From Flammeovirgaceae bacterium UBA1842 (GTDB lineage: Bacteria > Bacteroidota > Bacteroidia > Cytophagales > Cyclobacteriaceae): a DNA stretch of 64,000 bases. Every line of letters begins with the position of its first letter. Positions within the stretch are counted from its first letter, which is position 1. Location of the stretch: positions 91,425 to 155,424 of the forward strand of contig DDIU01000004.1 of assembly GCA_002338655.1 (NCBI GenBank), read 5' to 3'. The notes below the pieces were generated by a model. It was given only the letters and a program-made list of their open reading frames with translations, had not been told where the DNA came from and searched no databases. The position numbers and the translations under genes are program-made. This document shows positions 25,478 to 34,475 of this stretch, in pieces.

Positions 25478-26149
25478 TTACATCTCTTCCAATACTATAT
25501 TTGATTTATCCACTCCCATCTGAGTAAGGTGGTTTATTACCGCCTCAATCATTGGTATTGGTCCACACACGTAAAATTTCTCACTGAGATTATGGACATT
25601 AGCCATGAGGAAATCCTGAGTGATAATGCCATGATTAAAACCTTCTAATTCTTCATTTGACAAAATATTAATGAAAGAAGAATCCAATATTTTTTCAAAA
25701 TACTGTTCTAAAATAATATCACCTTTTGTCTTATTGGAAAATATCAATGAATTCCCTTTCATCTGATTTTTTTTCTCAAGGTCTCTTAGGATGGCAATAA
25801 AGGGTGTTATACCAGCTCCACCAGCTATAAATACCCCATTTCCTTGGTAGGAGATTGCACCCCATACATCATGTATGAGCAGTTCGTTATTAGGTTTTAA
25901 ATTAAGCAGTTCATTGGTCATCCCTTTGTGGCTGGGATAAGTTTTTATTATAAATTCCAAGTGATCATCATCGGGTAATCCCGTGAATGTAAATGGTCTC
26001 TTTTGTTCTTGCCACCCTGGTTTGTTGATAGCCACTTCAGTAGCTTGACCTGGGATAAAAGTATATCCATTTGGTTTAATTGTAACTATTTTTAGTACAT
26101 CATGGGTGATTTTTTCCACAGAGATGACTTTCACAATATGCTGTTCCAT
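25478..26149 (-). CDS. FAD-binding ferredoxin/flavodoxin reductase-like oxidoreductase
   Basis: A 223 aa enzyme of the ferredoxin-NADP reductase superfamily without a fused ferredoxin domain. The FAD-binding part has KRPFTFTGLP (the RxYS/T-type motif, about residue 55). The nucleotide-binding part has GGAGITPFIAIL (about 110) and YVCGPIPMIEAV near the C-terminus. It would shuttle electrons between NAD(P)H and a small carrier. It converges on the redox cluster and heads, on the opposite strand, towards a cupredoxin gene, so a role with those carriers is plausible but inferred. Confidence 0.85.
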   Translation of the reverse strand: MEQHIVKVISVEKITHDVLKIVTIKPNGYTFIPGQATEVAINKPGWQEQKRPFTFTGLPDDDHLEFIIKTYPSHKGMTNELLNLKPNNELLIHDVWGAISYQGNGVFIAGGAGITPFIAILRDLEKKNQMKGNSLIFSNKTKGDIILEQYFEKILDSSFINILSNEELEGFNHGIITQDFLMANVHNLSEKFYVCGPIPMIEAVINHLTQMGVDKSNIVLEEM

Positions 26150-26250
26150 TGCTTTTAATTTTTGTCGTTAATTGATTGTTAATGAATGAAAGAAAAAGTT
26201 GTGAATCTCACCAAGGAAATTCAACAACTCTTTCTGATCAAAAACAAACC

Positions 26251-26631
26251 TTATTTTACTATGATTTTTCCTTTCATCACAACATGAATGCTACAATAAA
26301 AGTTGACACTTTCTTTGGCTACCATAGTCCAAGTGTCATTGATCTGAATAGGTCCTGAAGTCCACGCTTTGGTCGCTTCTTCGGTAACATCATGTACAAC
26401 TATGTCTTTATTTATAAATACAATGACATCGCCTTTATTTACTTCTATAACAGCGGGCTGGTACTTCATTTGTTTGATATATACTTTCACTCGTTTTGGC
26501 CCTGTTACAACAGGAACTTCTGTCTCTTCTTTTGGAAGATCTGATTCTTGCGTTGTATTACAGCTGCCAATTGCGAGTAAACAAAATAGGCAGTACAATA
26601 AACTGTATTTTTTTAAAACATCAATTCTCAT
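26251..26631 (-). CDS. Cupredoxin-domain lipoprotein
   Basis: A 126 aa exported lipoprotein (lipobox ending in AIGSC, Cys24) with one blue-copper domain. Type 1 copper ligands are visible: His80 in VVHDV, Cys113, His116 and Met119 in FYCSIHVVMKG (C-x2-H-x2-M). It probably acts as a periplasmic single-electron carrier, or as the copper domain of a nitrite- or oxidase-linked system. Its start is 4 nt from the stop of the upstream DUF4142 gene, so they form an operon on the minus strand, probably continuing into the flavin reductase about 100 nt on. Confidence 0.85.
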   Translation of the reverse strand: MRIDVLKKYSLLYCLFCLLAIGSCNTTQESDLPKEETEVPVVTGPKRVKVYIKQMKYQPAVIEVNKGDVIVFINKDIVVHDVTEEATKAWTSGPIQINDTWTMVAKESVNFYCSIHVVMKGKIIVK

Positions 26632-26635
26632 CGTA

Positions 26636-27178
26636 TTATGAAAGCTTTTTCTGTACCATTAATGCATGCTCCAAATGTATGTCCAAGGCAGATAAAACTC
26701 CTTCCAACAATTCTTTAAGCTCTTGGTTTTCGGTTTCAGGAATCAAAAGATCACGGACAGCAGCTATTACAGCTTTATGATAACCTACCTCATTGTCAAT
26801 ATAAGCCTTATCAAATTTCGCAGCTGGTAAAGATTTAAGTGATATTCTGGTTTTCTCAGCATCAGATAATAATTTCTGGCTCACTGCATTGTCTTTTGGG
26901 GTGACACCCAATTTGGTTACCAGTTCTTTGGCTTGAGCCATTACTGCAGTATGGTCATTGGCCATAGTCTCAGCAAATTGAAGGACATCTTTGTTTTTGG
27001 ATTTATCTTTTGCGATAGCTGCATAGTATATGTCAATTTGATTGGCAACTACAGCTATGTGAGCCACCTCAGCATCTGATAGGCTAGGATTTTCCTGAGC
27101 GTACAAAGAATTTGGTGACATGAATTGTACGACAAACATTGTTAATGCAGTAAGCATAATGTTTTTAATTGTTCTCAT
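26636..27178 (-). CDS. DUF4142 exported helical protein
   Basis: A 180 aa protein with a signal peptide (MRTIKNIMLTALTMFVVQFMSPNSLYAQ) followed by a mostly helical, ferritin-like DUF4142 domain with conserved histidines in NDHTAVMAQAKELVTKLG (about residue 95) and YHKAVIAAVRDLL (about 132), and an ALDIHLEHALMVQKKL end. The function of DUF4142 is not established; periplasmic location is expected. It is first in a short operon with the cupredoxin 4 nt downstream. Confidence 0.85.
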   Translation of the reverse strand: MRTIKNIMLTALTMFVVQFMSPNSLYAQENPSLSDAEVAHIAVVANQIDIYYAAIAKDKSKNKDVLQFAETMANDHTAVMAQAKELVTKLGVTPKDNAVSQKLLSDAEKTRISLKSLPAAKFDKAYIDNEVGYHKAVIAAVRDLLIPETENQELKELLEGVLSALDIHLEHALMVQKKLS

Positions 27179-27343
27179 CTTTTTAATATTTATGTTAGTA
27201 ATACCGGTTTGATGATAATGAGGTGATACAGTTACAAAATTTGATGATTATTTTTATAATTTTTTACCAATGTTCACTATAATGTTTATTTAGCAAATTA
27301 GTGTCCATTCAATATTGATCATTCCACATATTCTGTACATTTG

Positions 27344-27922
27344 ATGGCCATCACAGTATATGATATTTTGAAAATATTACAGGTTCTATCGCTATTATTA
27401 ATAACAAGCTCCGCCTTTTCCCAAAATTTTGATGCCTTCATTATTGGCGGTTTTAACGTGTCACAAATTGAGGGTGATAAACTAAGTGGATATAACAAAG
27501 CTGGAATTATATTTGGTGCGGCCACCCGGTTTAAGTTAAAAGAACCATGGTCATTTCAACAAGAGATAGTGTATTACCAACGCGGAAGCCGTGCTACCGA
27601 TAAGGAGCTGAATGCCGACAATTTCTCCTTTAAAAGACTTGATTACATTGATATATTGCTCTTGGGGAAATATATGATCAATGAAGACTGGAGTATAATT
27701 GGAGGCTTGGGCATCGGAGCCTTCATCCATGTAAAATCCGATGTAGTGGAAAACAAGTCGGTTTACAAGCCCGATCTTTTTGGTACACTGGGAGCAGAGT
27801 ATGCCCTTTCACCAAAATGGGTTGCAGCAGTTAAAGGGCAGTATTCTCTTATAACAATAAGTAAAATACAAGATGCCTATAATAACACCCTCAATTTTTC
27901 GCTAAGGTATAGATTGTTTTAG
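27344..27922 (+). CDS. Outer membrane beta-barrel protein (PorT-like)
   Basis: A 192 aa exported protein with a signal peptide (VYDILKILQVLSLLLITSSAFSQ), then alternating amphipathic strands and a C-terminal aromatic residue (LRYRLF), as expected of an eight-strand outer membrane barrel of the OMP_b-brl/PorT-like class. An upstream TTG (27341) is in frame, but the ATG at 27344 is preferred. Its last four nucleotides overlap the convergent neighbour. No ligand or partner can be named. Confidence 0.75.
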   Translation: MAITVYDILKILQVLSLLLITSSAFSQNFDAFIIGGFNVSQIEGDKLSGYNKAGIIFGAATRFKLKEPWSFQQEIVYYQRGSRATDKELNADNFSFKRLDYIDILLLGKYMINEDWSIIGGLGIGAFIHVKSDVVENKSVYKPDLFGTLGAEYALSPKWVAAVKGQYSLITISKIQDAYNNTLNFSLRYRLF

Positions 27923-28389
27923 GCGGATTGAGCAACCCTTTCTTTACCAGCTTCCATCACAGCATACTTCTTTATTGCCAAGTAGGACGATTCTTCTAAA
28001 GTATCTTCTGCCTTACCGGTTTGTTCAGGCTGGTATTGGCCTTCATTTTCCCACCACTGTTTTGCATTGTTACGCGATTCAGTTTTGTCAACATCAAATA
28101 GTTGAATATAGGAATCTGACACTATCCAGGGTTTGTCAACAGTACTATATTTTTCAAAAATCATTTGACGCATCCTTGTGGCCATTTCATCATGGTCTTT
28201 GAAGTGGGATACTGTATATGACATCGTTTCTGGCTCGGTCATGATATTGTCCCAAAATTTCTGGGAAGACACCACCTGAGCCGTAGTCAACAAATAACCG
28301 TAGCCTTTTTCAAGGGGTTCGTTGCTGATATCACATGTTGCTTTGAAGGTTTTCTTTTTTTTACCGAATAGGGATTTGATAAGAGACAT
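27919..28389 (-). CDS. Hypothetical protein
   Basis: A 156 aa soluble, charged protein without a signal peptide or membrane segment. It starts with a lysine-rich stretch (FGKKKKTFKATCDISNEPLEKG), has KPWIVSDSYIQLFDVDKTESR in its middle, and a Gln/Glu-rich tail. I do not recognise the family. It overlaps the barrel gene by 4 nt at its 3' end (convergent TTAG) and sits alone on its strand. The clean start and dense coding support a real gene. Confidence 0.6.
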   Translation of the reverse strand: MSLIKSLFGKKKKTFKATCDISNEPLEKGYGYLLTTAQVVSSQKFWDNIMTEPETMSYTVSHFKDHDEMATRMRQMIFEKYSTVDKPWIVSDSYIQLFDVDKTESRNNAKQWWENEGQYQPEQTGKAEDTLEESSYLAIKKYAVMEAGKERVAQSA

Positions 28390-28456
28390 TTGTGTTGTGT
28401 TTTATTCTGAATTAATTGACCTGTTTTGTTGAACGATACCGGACGTTAAAGGTTGC

Positions 28457-29887
28457 TTATTTCTCTTGTTTGCTTGCTTTCAAATTTTGAACCCGTTCAT
28501 ATTGGGTTAAAAAATCATCTAAACGGGCTGCAGGTATTTTTTTAGCGATGATTTTCTTTTTGTTATCAAGTACGTACAAAGTGGGGGTAGTAGTAGCATC
28601 GTATGAGTTGTGATATGATCCTGTTGAAGTCCGTGGACCATTGACCGTTATCCAATTTAGGTTCATGTCTTTGATATACTTTTGCATTTTTACCATAGAA
28701 GTATCAGCACTTACCGCAAATACCCCAACATCAAACTTTGTGTTTTCGTAAAAGTCATGAAGAACGGGCGTTTCTTTTTTACAATGCCCACAATCAGGAT
28801 CGAAAAAATAGATAATGGTATATTTATTTTTAATGTTATAGAGCGACTGCATCTGTTTGTTCTGATCCATCATGATCATGTTGGGGGCTGTTTGGCCTAT
28901 AAGACTTAACCTAAGTTGATCAGCTCTTTCTTTTAGGTTTTTTTTCAATTGGGCATTTGCCCAAAAATCCATTTCACCAGTTTGGAAAAATGTATCATAG
29001 AGCTCAACGAATATTCTGTCCAAGCCCATGATCTCAGGGTTTTGGTATTTGAGGGTAGTAGTCCACACGAAGTATTTATAGGTATCTTGATTTCCTTTGG
29101 CAATTTTGGATAGCCTTTTGATTTCGGACATGATGGTGTCAGGGTCCTGCAACAACATGTTGTCAAAATACTCGTCTATTTTTTGTTTATAGATGGGTCT
29201 ATCCAACCTTAAAAAAGCAGGATCACTTAAATCAAAATTGTCCCAGTAGTGATTTCTTAAATACCAATAGCCAAATTCCTTTTTATCCGTACCATCTTTA
29301 GCTTCAGGAATATCTATTCTTCTATAGGCAAGAAAAATTTTGCTCAATAAATTATCAGGGTAAGCGGCTATGACCTTATCCTGATACTGGATTACCTTGT
29401 CGTTGATGGCATCTAAGGCACTCCGGGCAGCCTCAATTTGAGCTTTGGTACTGGTGGAGTCCCTTATTACTTTCACAAATGGTTCAGCCTCCTGATTGCG
29501 TTCTACATTGAACAACATGTCTTTGAGGTACTCACTATTTTCAATATCGCCTATTACTTTAAGATCATTTACATAGTCTTTGGTAGTGGTCTGAAACTCG
29601 AATTCCTGATCATTGCTCACCAGAAAGTCCAATACCCGTGTTTTGTTCAACACCAAAAAATACATCCCTTCATCCAACTTCTTTTTGCCATCAAAGGTGA
29701 ACCTCCCGTGACCATCTACTCTGGCAGTATCTTTCACATAGGTGCTTTCACCAAAATAATTACCAAGCAAAACAGTGGTGTCCGCTAATCCTTCAACTTT
29801 AAAGCTGATTTTATAACCTTGTGCCTGAAGATAATCTGTGGACAATAAACCACACAGTATAAGTAAGGTGTAAAAATATTTATTCAT
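28457..29887 (-). CDS. Exported thioredoxin-like protein with DUF4369/DUF5106-type domains
   Basis: A 476 aa periplasmic or outer-membrane-associated protein. The signal peptide (MNKYFYTLLILCGLLSTDYLQAQ) is followed by a beta-rich DUF4369-like domain (about residues 25-110), a helical DUF5106-like middle, and a C-terminal TlpA/ResA-type thioredoxin fold with YFFDPDCGHCKKETPVLHDF (C-x2-C at about residue 365) and the cis-Pro region TTTPTLYVLD. It is likely a thiol-disulfide reductase. The frame extends 12 nt upstream, but the internal ATG at 29887 gives the better signal peptide. No operon partner. Confidence 0.85.
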   Translation of the reverse strand: MNKYFYTLLILCGLLSTDYLQAQGYKISFKVEGLADTTVLLGNYFGESTYVKDTARVDGHGRFTFDGKKKLDEGMYFLVLNKTRVLDFLVSNDQEFEFQTTTKDYVNDLKVIGDIENSEYLKDMLFNVERNQEAEPFVKVIRDSTSTKAQIEAARSALDAINDKVIQYQDKVIAAYPDNLLSKIFLAYRRIDIPEAKDGTDKKEFGYWYLRNHYWDNFDLSDPAFLRLDRPIYKQKIDEYFDNMLLQDPDTIMSEIKRLSKIAKGNQDTYKYFVWTTTLKYQNPEIMGLDRIFVELYDTFFQTGEMDFWANAQLKKNLKERADQLRLSLIGQTAPNMIMMDQNKQMQSLYNIKNKYTIIYFFDPDCGHCKKETPVLHDFYENTKFDVGVFAVSADTSMVKMQKYIKDMNLNWITVNGPRTSTGSYHNSYDATTTPTLYVLDNKKKIIAKKIPAARLDDFLTQYERVQNLKASKQEK

Positions 29888-30113
29888 ATCTCTAAACAAT
29901 GTAAGGAGGAAAACTACTTTTTATTGAATTCGGTTCAATATTAAACTGTATTGGTCTTTTGACCAAGGGCGTAGGGTGTATTTCAGGCAAAATACATGTT
30001 GAATCGCGAAATACTTTGTTATTTTTTGTTAATGTAGCAGCATTATCAAAAGCCTTCTTAATATTATTGCCTTAGTTGGCCCATTGTAATAGATTTGTCA
30101 TTCATTCAGCACT

Positions 30114-31034
30114 ATGTCGATAAAGGTCAAGAATCTTACTAAAATTTTCGGAGAACAGAAAGCAATTGAAGACATCACCTTTGAGGTAGATAAAGGCGAA
30201 ATATTGGGATTTTTAGGGCCGAATGGAGCAGGTAAATCCACCACTATGAAAATAGCCGCTTGCTTCTTACCCCCTTCAGAAGGATCAGTAAAAATTTGTG
30301 ACATTGAGGTGAGCGAGCACCCAGGAAAAATCAAATCACTCTTAGGGTATTTGCCTGAACATAACCCATTATATCTGGAGATGTATGTACGTGAGTACTT
30401 GTCATTTATTGGGAAGATTCATGGGCTTAATGGTACAACGCTCAAGAACAGAATTGATGAAATGATCAATTTGTGTGGGCTCACCAGAGAACAAAACAAG
30501 AAAATTGAGACACTATCAAAAGGATACCGGCAACGGGTTGGTCTGGCGCAAGCATTAATACATGATCCTAAAGTGCTGATTTTGGATGAGCCTACTACGG
30601 GACTTGACCCAAATCAAATCATTGAGATTCGGGAATTGATAAAAAAAATAAGCCATGATAAAACAGTGATTTTTAGCACACATATCATGCAGGAGGTTCA
30701 GGCACTCTGTGATAGGGTAGTGGTGATAGATAGAGGGAAAATTGTAGCTAATGATACCATCAACCAACTGAAGTCCAAAAAAGTAGAAATGGCCACAATC
30801 AATGTTGAATTTACCGAAGAGGTAAAGGCCAATTTGTTGGAATCCATTCCTGAAATTGTAGGTATAGAGCAGATTACTGCCAATAAGCTTAAAATTAAGG
30901 CCACCACTGAGGTAGATATTAGGCCAAAGATATTTGAATTTGCATCTGCCAATGGTCTCACCCTTGTGGGAATGCAGCAAGAGGAAGTGACAATGGAGAA
31001 TGTGTTTCAGGATTTAACCAAGCCAAAGCCATGA
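30114..31034 (+). CDS. gldA: Gliding-motility-type ABC transporter ATP-binding protein GldA
   Basis: ATPase subunit of an ABC-2 exporter. Walker A GPNGAGKSTT (about residue 36), signature LSKGYRQRVGLAQAL, Walker B VLILDEPTTGLDP and the H-loop FSTHIMQEV are all intact. A C-terminal extension of about 90 residues is typical of GldA. In Flavobacterium johnsoniae GldA works with GldF and GldG, and mutants fail to glide, but orthologues occur in many Bacteroidota that do not glide. The 3' end overlaps gldF by 4 nt (ATGA). Confidence 0.92.
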   Translation: MSIKVKNLTKIFGEQKAIEDITFEVDKGEILGFLGPNGAGKSTTMKIAACFLPPSEGSVKICDIEVSEHPGKIKSLLGYLPEHNPLYLEMYVREYLSFIGKIHGLNGTTLKNRIDEMINLCGLTREQNKKIETLSKGYRQRVGLAQALIHDPKVLILDEPTTGLDPNQIIEIRELIKKISHDKTVIFSTHIMQEVQALCDRVVVIDRGKIVANDTINQLKSKKVEMATINVEFTEEVKANLLESIPEIVGIEQITANKLKIKATTEVDIRPKIFEFASANGLTLVGMQQEEVTMENVFQDLTKPKP

Positions 31035-31759
31035 TTCAGATTTTAGTCAAAGAGCTTAATGGTTTCCTTAATTCGCTGATTGCCTATATAGTAATTAGCG
31101 TATTCCTTACCGGTATTGGGTTGTTGATGTGGGTTTTCCCAGAGACATCGGTATTGGATTATGGTTATGCTGACATGGAAACACTTTTCTCTTTAGGGCC
31201 TTATGTATTTATGTTTTTAATACCTGCCATTACAATGCGGATGTTTGCCGAAGAAAAGCGTGCAGGGACAATCGAGTTGTTACTTACTAAACCTGTCACC
31301 GATTGGCAGATCATATTTGGCAAATATCTATCGGGGTTTATTTTGGTCATTTTCGCCTTGTTACCCACCCTTATCTATTATTATACTATTTATCAATTAG
31401 GAAATCCTGTCGGTAATATTGATACCGCTGGAGTAATTGGTTCCTATATAGGTTTGATTTTGTTGGGAGGAGTATTTACATCGGTAGGCGTACTTTCTTC
31501 ATTGATTACCACCAACCAGATTGTGTCTTTTATCATAGCCGTATTTTTATGTTTTATCCTGTATTCTGGTTTCGAATCGTTGGCGGCCATTAATGTATGG
31601 GGTCAGGCATCTGTATTCTTAGAAGAATTGGGCATCCTTTATCATTATCGGGCCATGAGCAAAGGCTTGCTTGATACGCGCAACTTAGTTTATTTCTTCA
31701 GTGTGATTTCGATTATGCTGATGTTCACAAAAATGATTTTGGGGAGCAGGAGATGGTAG
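31031..31759 (+). CDS. gldF: ABC transporter permease GldF
   Basis: A 242 aa inner-membrane permease with six hydrophobic helices, the partner of GldA. FAEEKRAGTIELLLTKPVTDWQIIFGKYLSG (about residues 72-102) is the conserved cytoplasmic coupling region of ABC-2 permeases. It overlaps gldA by 4 nt and gldG by 7 nt, so the three are translationally coupled. Confidence 0.92.
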   Translation: MIQILVKELNGFLNSLIAYIVISVFLTGIGLLMWVFPETSVLDYGYADMETLFSLGPYVFMFLIPAITMRMFAEEKRAGTIELLLTKPVTDWQIIFGKYLSGFILVIFALLPTLIYYYTIYQLGNPVGNIDTAGVIGSYIGLILLGGVFTSVGVLSSLITTNQIVSFIIAVFLCFILYSGFESLAAINVWGQASVFLEELGILYHYRAMSKGLLDTRNLVYFFSVISIMLMFTKMILGSRRW

Positions 31760-33444
31760 ATTTAAATTCCACAAAACTTGAAGATATTCTAAAGCTACTC
31801 ATTGGCATTGTGCTGGTGGTTTGGATCAATATGTTGTCGTCAATGTATTTTGAGAGGTTTGATCTCACTGAAGAACAACGATATACCATTAAACCTGCCA
31901 CCAAAGAGCTGTTGAAGAATTTGGATGATAAGGTATTTATAGAAGTCTATTTGGATGGGGAGCTTAATGCCAGCTTCAAACGATTACAAAGATCTATACG
32001 TGAGACTTTAGATGAATTCAGGGTATATTCCGATAACAAGATTCAATTTTCATTTAAGGATCCCGGAGCGGCTTTAAATGAAAAAGCTCGGGGTGAATTT
32101 ATGCAAGGATTAATTGCTAGGGGCATACAGCCAACCAATGTAATAGATGAGCGTGATGGCCAAAGGCTTGAGAAACTCATTTTTCCCGGTGCTGTAGTTT
32201 CCTATGGTGGAGCCGAATCCGGTGTAATGCTACTGCAAGGCAACAAATCAAGCACTGCCGAAGAAAAAATCAATCAATCCATAGAAGGGATAGAATATGC
32301 ACTGGCCTCAACTATACAAGGTTTGACCAAATTAGAACGGAAATCATTGGGAATTGTTAGAGGGCATAACGAACTCGATGACTTGGAAATGGCCAGCTTA
32401 CTCAATGAATTAAATGCCAATTATAGTTTGAGCATGATTGACTTGGCGACCAAAGTTGATCCATTCGATGCCCTTTTAATCGCCAAACCGAAAACTGCAT
32501 TTACCGAAAGTGAAAAATACTACCTTGATCAATATCTAATGCAAGGGGGCAAAATCTTTTTGCTTATTGATCAAATTCAGGCCTCAATGGACAGTGCTTC
32601 CAATGTGGCCAATTACTCTTTTCCATATCAGCTCAATCTTGACGATCAGCTTTTTAAATATGGGATAAGGATAAACAATGACCTTATTCAGGATAATAGT
32701 GCGGCAAGCTACCCGGTAAATGTGGGTAATATGGGTGACCAGCCACAGATTAAATTGATGAAATGGTGGTTTTTCCCATTGATCAACCGATTTGGTGATC
32801 ATGTGATCACACGAAATTTGGATGCCGTACTAGGCAGGTTTGTGAGTTCAATTGATACTGTAAAGGCTGTTGGCGTTAAAAAAACACCGCTGCTTTTCAC
32901 ATCAGATTATTCAAGGACATTAACTAGTCCAGTCAATGTTTCTCTACAAGATTTAAGAAAAACCGTAACGCCAGAAATGTTGAATAAGCAGCATATACCC
33001 ATTGCCTATTTGCTGGAAGGTGAATTTCAGTCACTCTATAAAAATCGATTTAAACCGGAAAGTGTAAATGATGACACTTTTATTGAGCACAGTAAGGAAT
33101 CAGCAAAGCTACTGGTGGTAAGTGATGGTGACTTGGCCCGTAATGATGTGAACCCTAGAACTGGTAGTCCACAGGCCTTGGGTTACGATCCATTTACACG
33201 TAATACTTATGCCAATCAGACATTTATTCTCAATGCATTGAATTACTTGGTTGATGATAAAGGGTTGATCACTGCAAGAAATAAAGAAATAAAAATCAGG
33301 CCACTGGACAAAGTGAAAATCAGTAATGAACGTACTAAATGGCAGCTGATCAACCTTGTAATTCCTATATTACTGCTGATTGGTTATGGTGTCATCAGAT
33401 ATTACCTGAGAAAGAGAAAATATACTGGATATAAAACAGACTAA
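31753..33444 (+). CDS. gldG: Gliding-motility-associated ABC transporter substrate-binding protein GldG
   Basis: A 563 aa protein with an N-terminal membrane anchor (LLIGIVLVVWINMLSSMYF), a long extracytoplasmic domain of the GldG/ABC_transp_aux type containing SLGIVRGHNELDDLEMASLLNELN (about residue 195), and a C-terminal helix (LINLVIPILLLIGYGVIRYY). It is the third component of the GldAFG transporter. Its stop abuts the start of the next gene. Confidence 0.92.
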   Translation: MVDLNSTKLEDILKLLIGIVLVVWINMLSSMYFERFDLTEEQRYTIKPATKELLKNLDDKVFIEVYLDGELNASFKRLQRSIRETLDEFRVYSDNKIQFSFKDPGAALNEKARGEFMQGLIARGIQPTNVIDERDGQRLEKLIFPGAVVSYGGAESGVMLLQGNKSSTAEEKINQSIEGIEYALASTIQGLTKLERKSLGIVRGHNELDDLEMASLLNELNANYSLSMIDLATKVDPFDALLIAKPKTAFTESEKYYLDQYLMQGGKIFLLIDQIQASMDSASNVANYSFPYQLNLDDQLFKYGIRINNDLIQDNSAASYPVNVGNMGDQPQIKLMKWWFFPLINRFGDHVITRNLDAVLGRFVSSIDTVKAVGVKKTPLLFTSDYSRTLTSPVNVSLQDLRKTVTPEMLNKQHIPIAYLLEGEFQSLYKNRFKPESVNDDTFIEHSKESAKLLVVSDGDLARNDVNPRTGSPQALGYDPFTRNTYANQTFILNALNYLVDDKGLITARNKEIKIRPLDKVKISNERTKWQLINLVIPILLLIGYGVIRYYLRKRKYTGYKTD

Positions 33445-34389
33445 ATGCAAAAGAAGAAAAATAAAAGGCTTTTGGTTGTTTTAGGTGTTGCCCTGATCAT
33501 CACTATGGTCACCTATTGGCTCGACCGGCCAACGAATGAACTGGATGTCAATAAAGACCTTTTCTCATTGTCTGATCCTGTAAATATTAATAAAGTTACT
33601 TTAAAGTCTCCAGCAAGTATGGTGACCTTGATTTTTGAAAACGGGAAGTGGAGGGTAAATGATCGGTATGAAGCTGACCCTCAACGTATAAACGTTTTAT
33701 TCGCCATACTCAAGCAGGTGAAAGTGAGGCGGCAATCAGCCAAAAATCAACAAACTGCACTAGATAGCTTGTTTAGTTTGAATGGGTCAGTAGTCAATTT
33801 TTATGAAGGAGAAACCATTGTAAAGCAATTTGAAGTGGTGGGCGATCCTGGAAAGTCACTTACTTATATGGAGGATGCTACCACTAAAGATAAATATTTA
33901 GTGGAAATACCTGGGTATCGCAGTTATTTGGCCGGGTTGTTTGAATTAGATGAAAGTGGCTGGCGCAATCCATTGGTATTCAATCTAAATTGGGCCAACT
34001 TACAAGATGTAAAAGTCAACTATTACGGAGAGGCTGACAATAGTTTTGAAATAGTATTTGAAGATAGGGATTACACTGTGGCAGGTATTAAGGAAGTTGA
34101 CTCGCTTAGGCTTACGGATTTTCTTGATGACGTTTCTTTATTGTATGTTGACGATTATTTAACAAAAGAAGAACTTGGGCAATACAATGGTATATTAGAT
34201 AAACCATTTGCATCTATAAATATTAAGGATATTGGGAATAATGATTATTCCCTTACGGTATTCAGCAAAATACAAAAGAGTAAATACCTTGTAAAAATTG
34301 ACTCTTTGGACTATGGATTACTAGAAGAAAAATTGTTAAAAAAGGTGATGCGCCCTAGGAGTTATTTTAAGGCCGATAATAGGCGTTAA
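33445..34389 (+). CDS. DUF4340-type protein, membrane-anchored, downstream of GldG
   Basis: A 314 aa protein with a single N-terminal helix (RLLVVLGVALIITMVTYWL) and an otherwise beta-rich extracytoplasmic body with repeated elements such as VTLIFENGKWRVNDRYEADPQRINVLFAILKQVKVRR, typical of DUF4340. It begins at the nucleotide after the GldG stop, so it is almost certainly a functional partner of the GldAFG transporter. The biochemical role is unknown. Confidence 0.75.
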   Translation: MQKKKNKRLLVVLGVALIITMVTYWLDRPTNELDVNKDLFSLSDPVNINKVTLKSPASMVTLIFENGKWRVNDRYEADPQRINVLFAILKQVKVRRQSAKNQQTALDSLFSLNGSVVNFYEGETIVKQFEVVGDPGKSLTYMEDATTKDKYLVEIPGYRSYLAGLFELDESGWRNPLVFNLNWANLQDVKVNYYGEADNSFEIVFEDRDYTVAGIKEVDSLRLTDFLDDVSLLYVDDYLTKEELGQYNGILDKPFASINIKDIGNNDYSLTVFSKIQKSKYLVKIDSLDYGLLEEKLLKKVMRPRSYFKADNRR

Positions 34390-34475
34390 TAATGTAGGTG
34401 TGCATTTCTTAAAAATGATTTTATTTTTAACTTTACCATGCTTTAAAATAAACAACTCTAACTAACTATTTTATA

